A DNA stretch of 64,000 bases from CAIZGX01 sp964430305 (lineage in GTDB: Bacteria; Bacteroidota; Bacteroidia; Flavobacteriales_D; Sanyastnellaceae), in NCBI GenBank assembly GCA_964430305.1, contig CAYSEX010000003.1, positions 1-64,000 on the forward strand, written 5' to 3'. This document shows, piece after piece, positions 41,551 to 49,852 of the stretch (its first letter is position 1; the number at the start of each line of letters is the position of its first letter). The position numbers and the translations under genes are program-made. Under the pieces are notes generated by a model. It saw only the letters and a list, made by a program, of their open reading frames with translations. It ran no database searches and was not told the origin of the DNA.

Positions 41551-44058
41551 TTAATAGCTCCATTTTTTTGTGTAGGTATTCCAAAAGCTGATTCCAAACT
41601 TCAAGGTGTAATTGGCAGCATCAATATTCGAATCAGCAGTTACAGCATACAAGCCAAATTTAAAAAGTTGGCGTTTTATTCTGACAGCGCGTTCTAGTCC
41701 GACGTATATTTCTTGGTGGTAGAAGTTTTCACTTGGAATCATGATAAATGCGCCACCTGCAGCCTCCTCTAAGCGCAGTTTATTTACAAGCGGAATTTTG
41801 TTTAAAAACATTCCTTTGAAGTGGTGAATGTAATTTCCTCTGAAATACGAATTGGGGGTTAGAAAGGTTGGTCCCATGAGTTGGAAAGATGAAAGCGGAT
41901 TAGAGAAAAAGAAGTAGTCAGATCCTCTGAAGTATTTATACTCTGCAATGCGCAAACTGGCTTTGTTAACAAAAGCACCACCAAGAATTGACCAAGCACC
42001 TTCGCCAATGCGTGGAACGTCAAATTCATCTCGTGCTCCCAATTCTACGTAATCGAAATTAACTTCACTATTCAAAATGTTCGGAATTCCTTTTCTGTAT
42101 TTGAAAAAGATTTCGGGGTATTTAAATCCTGTTACAATTTTTTTGTTTCGTTTGTAATAATACGATTGACCCAATCGAATTTGCATGTCGAGTCGAACTT
42201 CAAATTTTCGATATCTAGTAAACGAAATAGGGGAGTTTACGTCGCCAAAAACTTGACCCGACCAATTGTCTTGAATAAGGTTGTTGATGGGTTTTTGGTC
42301 ACAATAATCCACCGTCAATTCAGCATACATTCCATTAACAATTTCCATACGCTGTGCAACGGAGAATTGTTGGTTGCGAACGTAATTGGATCGACTAAAA
42401 AAGGTTGTTAGCGATGCATAATCATTCAGCAAATCATAATAATCACCAAATCGAATAAACGTTCTTACAAACTTGCGCGGTAGATATGTTAAGCCAACTC
42501 CCACTTTACCTCTGACGTCTTTGTTATTGAAACCGTAGTCTATCATACCATCGGTTTCAAGATAGAAGTCATTTTCGAATTCTTTTGAGAATGCCCCACT
42601 GAGGTTATGTCTATATCCACCAATTCCAAAAAAGTTGAGTTGACCAATGATGGGGGCTATATAATAAGCCGTTCCTGTTTCTCTATTGCGAATACCAATT
42701 CCGCTTAATGTTACATCCCAAAATGTTATTTTGTTGTAAGCCGAATCTATTTTGTCGTAGTAATTGGGTTGGTCCATTTCAAACTGCAAGGAATCTTGCA
42801 TGAGAATGTGCTTTTTCTCGATTAATTCCAGGGGTACAACCTGCTCATTGATCCAGTAGCAAGAATCTCTATATAAAGCATCTTGGGCATAACTCTGAAT
42901 TTCATTTTTAGCCAAATTGAAACGAACAGTTTGTTCAAAATCATAGTTGGAATAGGCCACTTTAATTTTACCTAAATACTGACTACGTCCCTCTGTTGCC
43001 AGCGTTGTAAGTTCTTTCGATGAAGTGACCCAAGTGTCTTGTATGGGCATGAATGACTCTTTCCATAGGAAATCTTTGAAGGTATGCATGACAGAATTGT
43101 TCATGCTTAACTCAATTTTTCCAATGACAAATGTGGTGTCTTGAATCCAGAGCGTTCCGTTCAAAGTTGGCTCTTCCTTAAAAAGAGGGGTGCATTTAAT
43201 TTTATAAAATTTACGGTTATATAAAGAGTCAATTCCAACCAATTCATATTTGTAATTCAAGAATGCAGTTGGAGATAGTGGTGAGACAATCATTTTATCT
43301 GCAAGTTCTTTTTTGCTTAAGTTGTTGTCGAACAAATTATAATCTGTAAAATAAAGTGGACTATTCAAGAGGTAAGGATCATCCCAACCAGCAAATTGAC
43401 TCATAATGCCTTGTTCCCCATACTCGATATTCATTCCTACGCTTACACCCAATTTATCTTGGTCTACAACATGGTCTTCATATGCTTCCACATGCGCTTG
43501 TATGTTGTTTTTGGTGTGATGAATTTGAGCAACAGATTCTAATAGGGTTTCAATGGATTTCAATTCTTTCCACGTTTTATTTATTGAATCGGTTGTGTCG
43601 CGTATCATGCGCGTAACTTCAAGTGTAGAGCGAGAGTATACTTTACAATTGTATGTTTCTGTCTTTTTTTCCCAATCTGATCTGTAATTGGAAGCACCTT
43701 GAACAAGTCTTTTAATAAATGCTTTTCTGTCAGCACTGATTGTAATGGCATTCAATTCACTTGTGTTTTCTTCCAAAAGAATATTCAATTCGACTCTTTT
43801 TTCAAGATTGGAATTGACATGTACCAATTTTGATTTGTAACCCAATAAGCTAAATTGAATATCACATTCCACGGTAGGAACTGAAATGCTATACTCACCT
43901 TTATCATTTGTAATAGCTCCTATGGAAGTACCAGGTATATATACATTAACCTGATACAGCGGCCTATTTTTAACATCGCTAACAACTCCTTTAACTACAA
44001 AAGCCTCCGACTCTGAATAGAGAAAGAGGCTTAAAACAGCTAAAAAAAAATGTTTCAT
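41551..44058 (-). CDS. DUF5686 protein with carboxypeptidase-like regulatory domain
   Basis: An 835-residue outer-membrane protein. After a signal peptide (SESEAF region) it has a carboxypeptidase-like beta-sandwich (VVKGVVSDVKNRPLYQVNVY, GAITNDKGEYSIS, LLGYKSKLVHV). A long DUF5686/DUF4836-like region follows and then barrel-type strands that end in FKFGISFWNTYTKKWSY, an aromatic-ended terminal strand. Such proteins are common and abundant in Bacteroidota envelopes; their role is not established. I start at the ATG at 44058, one codon after the longest frame's TTG. A MauE-thioredoxin gene lies 15 bp upstream. Confidence 0.82.
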   Translation of the reverse strand: MKHFFLAVLSLFLYSESEAFVVKGVVSDVKNRPLYQVNVYIPGTSIGAITNDKGEYSISVPTVECDIQFSLLGYKSKLVHVNSNLEKRVELNILLEENTSELNAITISADRKAFIKRLVQGASNYRSDWEKKTETYNCKVYSRSTLEVTRMIRDTTDSINKTWKELKSIETLLESVAQIHHTKNNIQAHVEAYEDHVVDQDKLGVSVGMNIEYGEQGIMSQFAGWDDPYLLNSPLYFTDYNLFDNNLSKKELADKMIVSPLSPTAFLNYKYELVGIDSLYNRKFYKIKCTPLFKEEPTLNGTLWIQDTTFVIGKIELSMNNSVMHTFKDFLWKESFMPIQDTWVTSSKELTTLATEGRSQYLGKIKVAYSNYDFEQTVRFNLAKNEIQSYAQDALYRDSCYWINEQVVPLELIEKKHILMQDSLQFEMDQPNYYDKIDSAYNKITFWDVTLSGIGIRNRETGTAYYIAPIIGQLNFFGIGGYRHNLSGAFSKEFENDFYLETDGMIDYGFNNKDVRGKVGVGLTYLPRKFVRTFIRFGDYYDLLNDYASLTTFFSRSNYVRNQQFSVAQRMEIVNGMYAELTVDYCDQKPINNLIQDNWSGQVFGDVNSPISFTRYRKFEVRLDMQIRLGQSYYYKRNKKIVTGFKYPEIFFKYRKGIPNILNSEVNFDYVELGARDEFDVPRIGEGAWSILGGAFVNKASLRIAEYKYFRGSDYFFFSNPLSSFQLMGPTFLTPNSYFRGNYIHHFKGMFLNKIPLVNKLRLEEAAGGAFIMIPSENFYHQEIYVGLERAVRIKRQLFKFGLYAVTADSNIDAANYTLKFGISFWNTYTKKWSY

Positions 44059-44073
44059 CAATTGGAATGACGT

Positions 44074-45126
44074 TTATTGAAACGGAAGGTTACATGCATT
44101 CTTTAATTCTGATGAAGAAAATTGGTCGCCATAGAATTCTTTTCGAATATTTCCATTCCATAAGTACAATACACCGGGAGTTTCTTTGTCATTCCCCATG
44201 AGATTCCAGAAAGGAATTACATCAATAACCTGATAAGGATATTTTTTTCCAGCAACTTGAAAGAATTCGTCTATTAAGAAGACTTCTTCATTCATGAAAT
44301 AAATATACACTCTTGGGAAATTGGGGTCTTTCGATAATTCGGTTAGTTGCTTAGCAGCTTCTCGGCAATGTTCGCATCCTGGAACAAAGAAGCATACAAT
44401 GCGTTTGCCTTTGTTGATTTCCACTTTCGTGTTCTTGCCATTGATATTGAAAATGTTTAGTGAAGAAAATTTCGATTCAACTTTCGGGGGCTCGGGCACA
44501 ACTAATTCGGTTGTGACTACTTGGCCACTTGTTGTAGTATTTAACGTATCAGGTTTGAGTGGTTCTTCTTCTACAATTGGTCCTGTTACAGTATTTCCTG
44601 TAGTTGAATTGGGATCAGTAGGTTTAAACGGAAACGACATGAACATGAATAGACAGGAAGTAGTAAATAGGAGTAATAAAATTGAAAAGCGATGCTTCAT
44701 TTCTTGGGTAGGTACTATGCGATAGAGCCAAAAAAGAAGTCCAATGGTGAAGATATTTTTTGCAAAGGCCTCAAACGGAGTCATGGGTATCATTTGGCCG
44801 AAACAGCCGCAGTTTCCATTAAATGGACCAAAAATGACCATTTGATAAGCCAGGTGAATGCAGAAAACAAGGAGTAACAGAATAGTTGAAGGAATAACCA
44901 ATCGTTTTAAAAAGTGTGGCTGAAGAATGGCAATACCTAAGGTCAATTCAACGCCAATAATTAATCGAGCAAAATAAGGAGCTGATGACCAATCGGCAAA
45001 ACCAAGATCTATGAGTTGTTTTTCGAAGGGCCAAATTGGAAACATTTTGGCAATTCCTGAAAAGACAAAAAGGCCAAAAATTAAAACACGTAAAGTCCAA
45101 GAAATCCAGATTTTTTTATTTTCCAT
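44074..45126 (-). CDS. MauE/DoxX-like membrane protein fused to a thioredoxin-like domain
   Basis: A 350-residue fusion. Residues 1-140 form a four-helix MauE/DoxX-type redox membrane domain with the Cys pair NCGCFG (C106, C108). A membrane-near linker follows, then a Pro/Thr/Glu-rich tether (about 165-220). A C-terminal thioredoxin-like domain has the active-site motif PGCEHC (C251, C254). It probably moves reducing equivalents across the inner membrane to periplasmic disulfides. The gene stops 15 bp before the DUF5686 gene, so it could help assemble that envelope protein, which is inference. Confidence 0.82.
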   Translation of the reverse strand: MENKKIWISWTLRVLIFGLFVFSGIAKMFPIWPFEKQLIDLGFADWSSAPYFARLIIGVELTLGIAILQPHFLKRLVIPSTILLLLVFCIHLAYQMVIFGPFNGNCGCFGQMIPMTPFEAFAKNIFTIGLLFWLYRIVPTQEMKHRFSILLLLFTTSCLFMFMSFPFKPTDPNSTTGNTVTGPIVEEEPLKPDTLNTTTSGQVVTTELVVPEPPKVESKFSSLNIFNINGKNTKVEINKGKRIVCFFVPGCEHCREAAKQLTELSKDPNFPRVYIYFMNEEVFLIDEFFQVAGKKYPYQVIDVIPFWNLMGNDKETPGVLYLWNGNIRKEFYGDQFSSSELKNACNLPFQ

Positions 45127-45240
45127 GATTCAAAATTAAGGGTTTAATTGAAAACAGGACCGTGTTTTTCTAAAATCGTGCCGTTAACAAGTTTCAATTT
45201 CATTTCATTAAATTTTTTCGAAGTCATTTACCTTTCACTT

Positions 45241-46305
45241 ATGAATCTTTTGAAAAAAATCGCGTATCAACTTCTCATACTTTGGGGCGTTGTTACCTTG
45301 GTTTTCATTTTGTTTAATGCAACTGGTAGTGATCCTGTATCACAATTGGTGGGTGAAAGTGCAACGGAAGAGGTGAAGCAAAATGTTAGAGTTAAATTGG
45401 GTTATCACAAAACAGCTTGGATTCGATACTGTGAATATTTGAATAATCTGTCTCCAGTTGGTTATTATCAAGAGGTTAATGCACATGGAGCATTTAACAG
45501 GGATACTACACTAATTCGTGGAATTGAAATTTTGAAGTTCACGCATTCAGGAATTTTTCTGAAATGGCCATCTTTCGGCAGATCTTTTATCACAGAACAA
45601 TCAGTTTTTGAATTGTATTCAGAATCATTTCCCGGAACTTTACTTCTTGCAGTTTCTAGTATTGTATTCAGTATTCTTATTGGTATTCCGATGGGTATAT
45701 GGGCCTACAAGTGGCATGGAACCTGGCTTGATAATTTAATTTTATTCATAAGTGCAATTGGGGTTTCTGGTCCATCATTTTTTGTTGCCATTCTTGTGGC
45801 ATGGATTGGAGCTGTATTATTACAACCATACACTGGTTTGAATATGACAGGAAGTTGGTATGAAGTGGATGTATGGGAGGGACGTTATTTGAATTTTTCA
45901 AATATGATTCTTCCCATGATTACCCTGATGATAAGGCCTTTGAGTGTTATTGTTCAATTGGTAAGAAGTTCAATGCTCGAGGTCATGTCATTGGATTATA
46001 TTCGAACTGCAAGAGCGAAGGGATTGTCTGAATTCAATGTGCTATATAAACATGCTTTGCCCAACGCGCTGAATCCTGTTGTTACGGCTATTTCAGGTTG
46101 GTTTGCTAGTCTTTTAGCAGGAGCTGTTTTTGTGGAGTTCGTTTTTGGTTGGAAGGGAATTGGTCAACTCATGTACTCTGCATTGGAAAAGCAAGATCTT
46201 CCCATTATTATGGCAGGTGTTATTTGGGTTGCCATCATTTTTATATTAGTCAACGCACTCGTTGAATTGATTTATCGTAAACTAGATCCTCGCATTTCTG
46301 ACTAG
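45241..46305 (+). CDS. ABC transporter permease, DppB/OppB family
   Basis: A 354-residue inner-membrane permease of the binding-protein-dependent peptide/nickel importer class. It has the N-terminal signature VTLVFILFNATGSDP, several membrane segments and the cytoplasmic EAA loop YIRTARAKGLSEFNVLYKHALPNALNPV (in parts: YIRTARAKGLSE and HALPNALNP). A long insert around residues 70-125 lies outside the membrane. I use the ATG at 45241, as the 31 extra upstream codons read as non-coding. No second permease, ATPase or binding-protein gene is adjacent, so the partner genes are elsewhere. Confidence 0.9.
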   Translation: MNLLKKIAYQLLILWGVVTLVFILFNATGSDPVSQLVGESATEEVKQNVRVKLGYHKTAWIRYCEYLNNLSPVGYYQEVNAHGAFNRDTTLIRGIEILKFTHSGIFLKWPSFGRSFITEQSVFELYSESFPGTLLLAVSSIVFSILIGIPMGIWAYKWHGTWLDNLILFISAIGVSGPSFFVAILVAWIGAVLLQPYTGLNMTGSWYEVDVWEGRYLNFSNMILPMITLMIRPLSVIVQLVRSSMLEVMSLDYIRTARAKGLSEFNVLYKHALPNALNPVVTAISGWFASLLAGAVFVEFVFGWKGIGQLMYSALEKQDLPIIMAGVIWVAIIFILVNALVELIYRKLDPRISD

Positions 46306-47078
46306 CCTTTTCGAAAAGAATAGGTTGAAATTGATGAAATGTGTTCGTAATGACTCATTAGTATTGGATGGTTGCAATTAAGCACATGTTGCACCCATTC
46401 AGTATATTCCATGAATTCTAAAAATGGTGAAGCTGTCTCAATGGTATCATGATTACTGAAATAGATAATCTCATTTCTCGGGGGTAATGATGATGGAAAT
46501 TTTTGATTTTCGATCAATGAATTTCTGAAATGGTGATTCAGAATAAAATCAGCAAAGACCAATTTTTCAGGTTGAATGTAATCATCTAAAATGACTTCGA
46601 AATTAAAATTTCGTTTTATGAATTCTATTAGTGAAGTTGGAATGTGAAATGCGGCATCGAGTCGTATGAATTGAACACCGCAATTTTTCAATTGATGAAG
46701 GTGATTCATGAGATACGTTTCAACTTCATTGATTGCATGATTGAGTTGCCAAACGTCGGTCCAATTGGTATGTATTGGAGAGGCTTGCGTTGAGTATTTG
46801 GCCAGAATATGTTTTGGCGAAACGTGATTCAATACCACGTCCACACCAATATTTAGATTTAAACCGTTGGCTAATTTGCAAAAGGATTCGAAGTCATTCC
46901 AATTTCCGAAATCAGGTTTAATCGTATTGTGCGAAGTAATGCAATAAGGAGACTCCTGTGATTCAAAGAAGGGAAGTAAGAGTATATGCGTGAAATCAGA
47001 TGCTTTCAATTGCATTAAGGCTTTTGAGGCCATATGAAAGGACTTGAATTCAGGAATTGACCATTCAATGATTTTCAT
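46302..47078 (-). CDS. Small GH13 alpha-amylase-like protein, probably degenerate
   Basis: A 258-residue protein recognisably derived from GH13. Conserved region I is D80VVLNH85, region II FIRLDAAFH gives R139, the nucleophile D141 and H145, and region IV FSNHD gives N209-H210-D211. Where region III should place the acid/base Glu (about 161-166), the sequence is EVILDD, with D165/D166 instead of Glu. Length is well below the 400 or more of active enzymes, and the beta-domain C is missing. No signal peptide. It may be a sugar-binding or regulatory protein, or use another Glu. It overlaps the upstream O-methyltransferase gene by 14 bp. Confidence 0.7.
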   Translation of the reverse strand: MKIIEWSIPEFKSFHMASKALMQLKASDFTHILLLPFFESQESPYCITSHNTIKPDFGNWNDFESFCKLANGLNLNIGVDVVLNHVSPKHILAKYSTQASPIHTNWTDVWQLNHAINEVETYLMNHLHQLKNCGVQFIRLDAAFHIPTSLIEFIKRNFNFEVILDDYIQPEKLVFADFILNHHFRNSLIENQKFPSSLPPRNEIIYFSNHDTIETASPFLEFMEYTEWVQHVLNCNHPILMSHYEHISSISTYSFRKG

Positions 47079-47721
47079 TACCTTTTCTTTTAACCATCAT
47101 CATACCATCTCGAAGTGGAAGTAAAACGTTCTCAAATTGTTCGTCTTCCTGAATTTTTCTGTTTAAATCCAGCAGTACTTGCGTGTCTAAATCCTTTTCA
47201 ACAAGGGGTTGTATAACTTTCCCATTCCATAGAACATTGTCAATAAGAATGACTCCAAATGAGCTTACATGTTTTGAACACCAATCCCAATACTGGTTAT
47301 ATCCTTGCTTGTCGGCATCAATGAATATGAGATCAAATTCACCGTCAATTTCGTTCATGGTCTTTTTCGCATCGCCATATTTTGTGGTAATCAACTTCCC
47401 TTTGGAATGTTGAGGAAAATACTTCTGATGAAAATAAGACAGCTCATCATCTTCTTCTAATGTTATAAGTTCACCATTTTCCTTCAATCCTTCAACCAAA
47501 CAAAGTGCGCTATAGCCCGTATAGGTTCCAATTTCTAGAATTCTACGTGGTTGAACCAGTTTGGATATGAATTTCAAGTATGCACCTTGAAGTGATCCAC
47601 TAAGCATGCGCGGATTAATTACCTTCTGCCATGTTTCTTTTGCAAGGTTTTGAAGTAATTCAGATTCAGATGATGAATGTTGTTCACAATATTGCGTTAA
47701 TGGTTGTCCAATAAAATCCAT
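47065..47721 (-). CDS. O-methyltransferase family 3
   Basis: A 218-residue SAM-dependent O-methyltransferase of the caffeoyl-CoA/catechol type. Motif I ILEIGTYTGYSALCLVEGL, acidic EEDDELSYF, LIFIDADKQGYNQYWDW with the metal-binding Asp, VILIDNVLWNGKV, and the C-terminal LPLRDGMMMVKRK are all present. The small-molecule substrate is unknown; such enzymes in bacteria are annotated broadly. The 3' end overlaps the GH13-like gene by 14 bp. It is divergent from the CPBP protease gene, 32 bp away. Confidence 0.9.
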   Translation of the reverse strand: MDFIGQPLTQYCEQHSSSESELLQNLAKETWQKVINPRMLSGSLQGAYLKFISKLVQPRRILEIGTYTGYSALCLVEGLKENGELITLEEDDELSYFHQKYFPQHSKGKLITTKYGDAKKTMNEIDGEFDLIFIDADKQGYNQYWDWCSKHVSSFGVILIDNVLWNGKVIQPLVEKDLDTQVLLDLNRKIQEDEQFENVLLPLRDGMMMVKRKGNENH

Positions 47722-47740
47722 AAAACAAAGGTACAGCCAT

Positions 47741-47748
47741 TACATTTG
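47741..47748 (+). promoter_or_regulatory. -7 box directly before the CPBP gene
   Basis: TACATTTG, an exact TAnnTTTG match, followed by five bases and the ATG at 47754, implying little or no leader. No TTG is visible at -33. Confidence 0.45.
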
Positions 47749-47753
47749 TGCAT

Positions 47754-48365
47754 ATGAATTTGAGTAAAGAAATGTTCATGCGCATGGGAATTGCAACCTT
47801 GCTCATACCGTTGGTCATAACGTTTGTTTTATATCAATTCAATTTCACGTCATTTTTGATTCCCGTTTTGGTTGGCAAGTTTTCAATTGGTATTCAAATA
47901 TTAATTGGAATTGCAGGTGGTGGGTGTATGATGCTGTTGGCTTTTTTTATGAGCAAGTGGGAATATTTGAACGAAGTTCAATCTAAGTTTACCCTACAGT
48001 TGGGCGGATATCAGTTGACCCTGCAAGAAATAGTTTTTTTGTCTTTTTGTGCGGGCTTTGGTGAAGAGATTTTGTTTCGAGGAATGCTACAGCCATGGTT
48101 GGGAGTGTTTTTTACAGCGTTTTTATTCATTGCCTTGCATGGATATATAAGCGTTAAATCTTCTGCGCATCTCGTATTTGGTTTGGCACTTTGGTCAATG
48201 GGAATTGGCTTAGGCTTGTTAGGGGCCTATAGTGGTTTAATTTCCGCAGCAATTGCGCATATGATTTATGATATTTATGCTTTTTTGAATATTCAACGTG
48301 AGTATGAATCATTGAAATCGAGAAGTAAAATTAATCTACAAGACAATGAGCAAGAAGAAATCTAA
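47754..48365 (+). CDS. CPBP-family intramembrane metalloprotease
   Basis: A 203-residue membrane protein with about six hydrophobic segments. It carries the CPBP/Abi motifs: FGEEILFRGMLQ (EExxxR), IALHGYIS and a later HMIYDIYAF. These residues bind the catalytic metal in intramembrane proteases of the Rce1 type. I use the ATG at 47754 rather than the GTG two codons upstream. The 3' end overlaps the SUI1-family gene by 20 bp, so the two are in one operon. Confidence 0.85.
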   Translation: MNLSKEMFMRMGIATLLIPLVITFVLYQFNFTSFLIPVLVGKFSIGIQILIGIAGGGCMMLLAFFMSKWEYLNEVQSKFTLQLGGYQLTLQEIVFLSFCAGFGEEILFRGMLQPWLGVFFTAFLFIALHGYISVKSSAHLVFGLALWSMGIGLGLLGAYSGLISAAIAHMIYDIYAFLNIQREYESLKSRSKINLQDNEQEEI

Positions 48366-48699
48366 TTCATTAGACGACCTTGGTGGAATGGTTTACAGCA
48401 CCAATCCGAACTTTGCCTTTGAGAATGAAAGTGCCGAACAAGAGTCCATTGATAACAAGGATCAAAAGCTGAAAGTGTGGTTGGAAAAAAATCACAGAGG
48501 TGGAAAAACCGCCACCATTGTTAGAGACTATGTGGGAACGAACGAAGATTTGGAGGTGCTCGGAAAGATGTTAAAGACTAAATGTGGTACGGGTGGAAGT
48601 GTTAAAGATCAGGAGATAATAATTCAAGGTGACCATAGAGATAAGGTAATTCAGATTTTACTCAATTTAGGATACCAAGCAAAAAAGGCGGGAGGATAA
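48346..48699 (+). CDS. SUI1/YciH-family translation initiation factor
   Basis: A 117-residue protein homologous to eukaryotic eIF1 (SUI1). The core KLKVWLEKNHRGGKTATIVRD (in parts: KLKVWLEKNHRGG and KTATIVRDYVG), then LGKMLKTKCGTGGSVKD and IIIQGDHRDKVIQILLNLGY, is clear. The N-terminal 40 residues are acidic and probably flexible. In E. coli YciH influences start-codon fidelity. It lies between the CPBP and RlmL-like genes in one operon. Confidence 0.93.
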   Translation: MSKKKSNSLDDLGGMVYSTNPNFAFENESAEQESIDNKDQKLKVWLEKNHRGGKTATIVRDYVGTNEDLEVLGKMLKTKCGTGGSVKDQEIIIQGDHRDKVIQILLNLGYQAKKAGG

Positions 48700-48703
48700 T
48701 CGT

Positions 48704-49852
48704 ATGCAAATAGCAGTAAGATGTTTACAAGGTTTTGAATTTTTGTTGAAGCAAGAATTGGAACAACTCGGTGTTAGTGATTTAAAAGAAGGGAATAGAA
48801 TAGTTCAAGGTACTTGTGAACTGGATGTGTTATACAAGGTCAACTATTGTTCACGCCTGGCCCTTCGCGTTTTAGTTCCTGTACATGCGTATTCTTTTGG
48901 TAGTATCGATGAATTTTACTTGAATGCGTTGAATTTCCCTTGGGAAGATTGGTTAGATCCAGAGACCACTTTTGCAATTGATCCACAAGTAAGCTCTTTG
49001 CAATTCCGTCATGCTCATTTTGCATCCCTGAAACTGAAGGATGCCATTGCGGACCGATTAAGAAAAGTATACGGATCAAGACCCAATGTAGATACGGCTA
49101 ATCCAGATGTTCAAATTCATTTATTGGTAAATAGAGATCGTGTTCAGATTAGCATGGACAGCAGTGGAAGATCACTGAATCAGCGTGGATACAGAAAGAG
49201 TGGGGGTGAAGCGCCAATGAATGAAGTCTTAGCGGCGGGTATGATTCGTCAAAGCGGATGGAAAGGAGAGAAATCGTTTTATAACCCATTTGCGGGGTCA
49301 GGAACCTTACTAATTGAAGCGGCTTATGTTGCTTTTAATTGGCCTGCCCAATATTTGAATCGGTCGTTCAATTTTCAAACTTGGAAGAATTACTCTGATT
49401 CCAGTTGGAAAGATGTTTTGAGCAAGGCACAAAATGAAATTAATTCCACCGCTACTGTTAAACTATGGGGGAGTGACATTGATGAAAAGCAGTTGACTGT
49501 AGCTTGGAAGAATATTGCACAATTGCCAAAACCGGACTGTATTGATTTGGTTCGAAAAGATTTTTTTGAAGATGGAATTGAACATGAGAATGAGGTTGTT
49601 TTCATTAATCCACCCTACGGTGAACGTATGGAGATTGATGATTTAAATGCGATCTACAAGCAGTTGGGTCACGTTTTAAAGCACCATTACAAGGGTTGTG
49701 AAGTTTGGATTATTTCAAGTGATACTGAGGCGTTGCATGCCATTGGACTTCGACCTAAAAAGAAATTAAAAACGTTGAACGGAAAATTGGATTGTGAAAT
49801 TCGGGGAATGGATCTGTTTTCGGGAACAATGAAATCTTACAAAACGACCTAA
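48704..49852 (+). CDS. THUMP-domain class I RNA methyltransferase, RlmL N-terminal-like
   Basis: A 382-residue methyltransferase resembling the first half of RlmL, which makes m2G2445 in 23S rRNA. A THUMP domain covers about 1-160 (RCLQGFEFLLKQELEQLG, KLKDAIADRLR). Then a SAM-binding fold with FYNPFAGSGTLLIEAA and the catalytic NPPY motif VVFINPPYGERMEI follows. It lacks the RlmK half that E. coli RlmL carries, which is usual in Bacteroidota. Follows the SUI1-family gene by four bases. Confidence 0.92.
   Translation: MQIAVRCLQGFEFLLKQELEQLGVSDLKEGNRIVQGTCELDVLYKVNYCSRLALRVLVPVHAYSFGSIDEFYLNALNFPWEDWLDPETTFAIDPQVSSLQFRHAHFASLKLKDAIADRLRKVYGSRPNVDTANPDVQIHLLVNRDRVQISMDSSGRSLNQRGYRKSGGEAPMNEVLAAGMIRQSGWKGEKSFYNPFAGSGTLLIEAAYVAFNWPAQYLNRSFNFQTWKNYSDSSWKDVLSKAQNEINSTATVKLWGSDIDEKQLTVAWKNIAQLPKPDCIDLVRKDFFEDGIEHENEVVFINPPYGERMEIDDLNAIYKQLGHVLKHHYKGCEVWIISSDTEALHAIGLRPKKKLKTLNGKLDCEIRGMDLFSGTMKSYKTT

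Noticed and set aside
48690..48703. GGAGG before the RlmL-like gene as a Shine-Dalgarno site
   Set aside because: It encodes the Gly-Gly end and stop of the SUI1-family protein; ribosome sites of this kind are rare in Bacteroidota, so it is probably coincidence.
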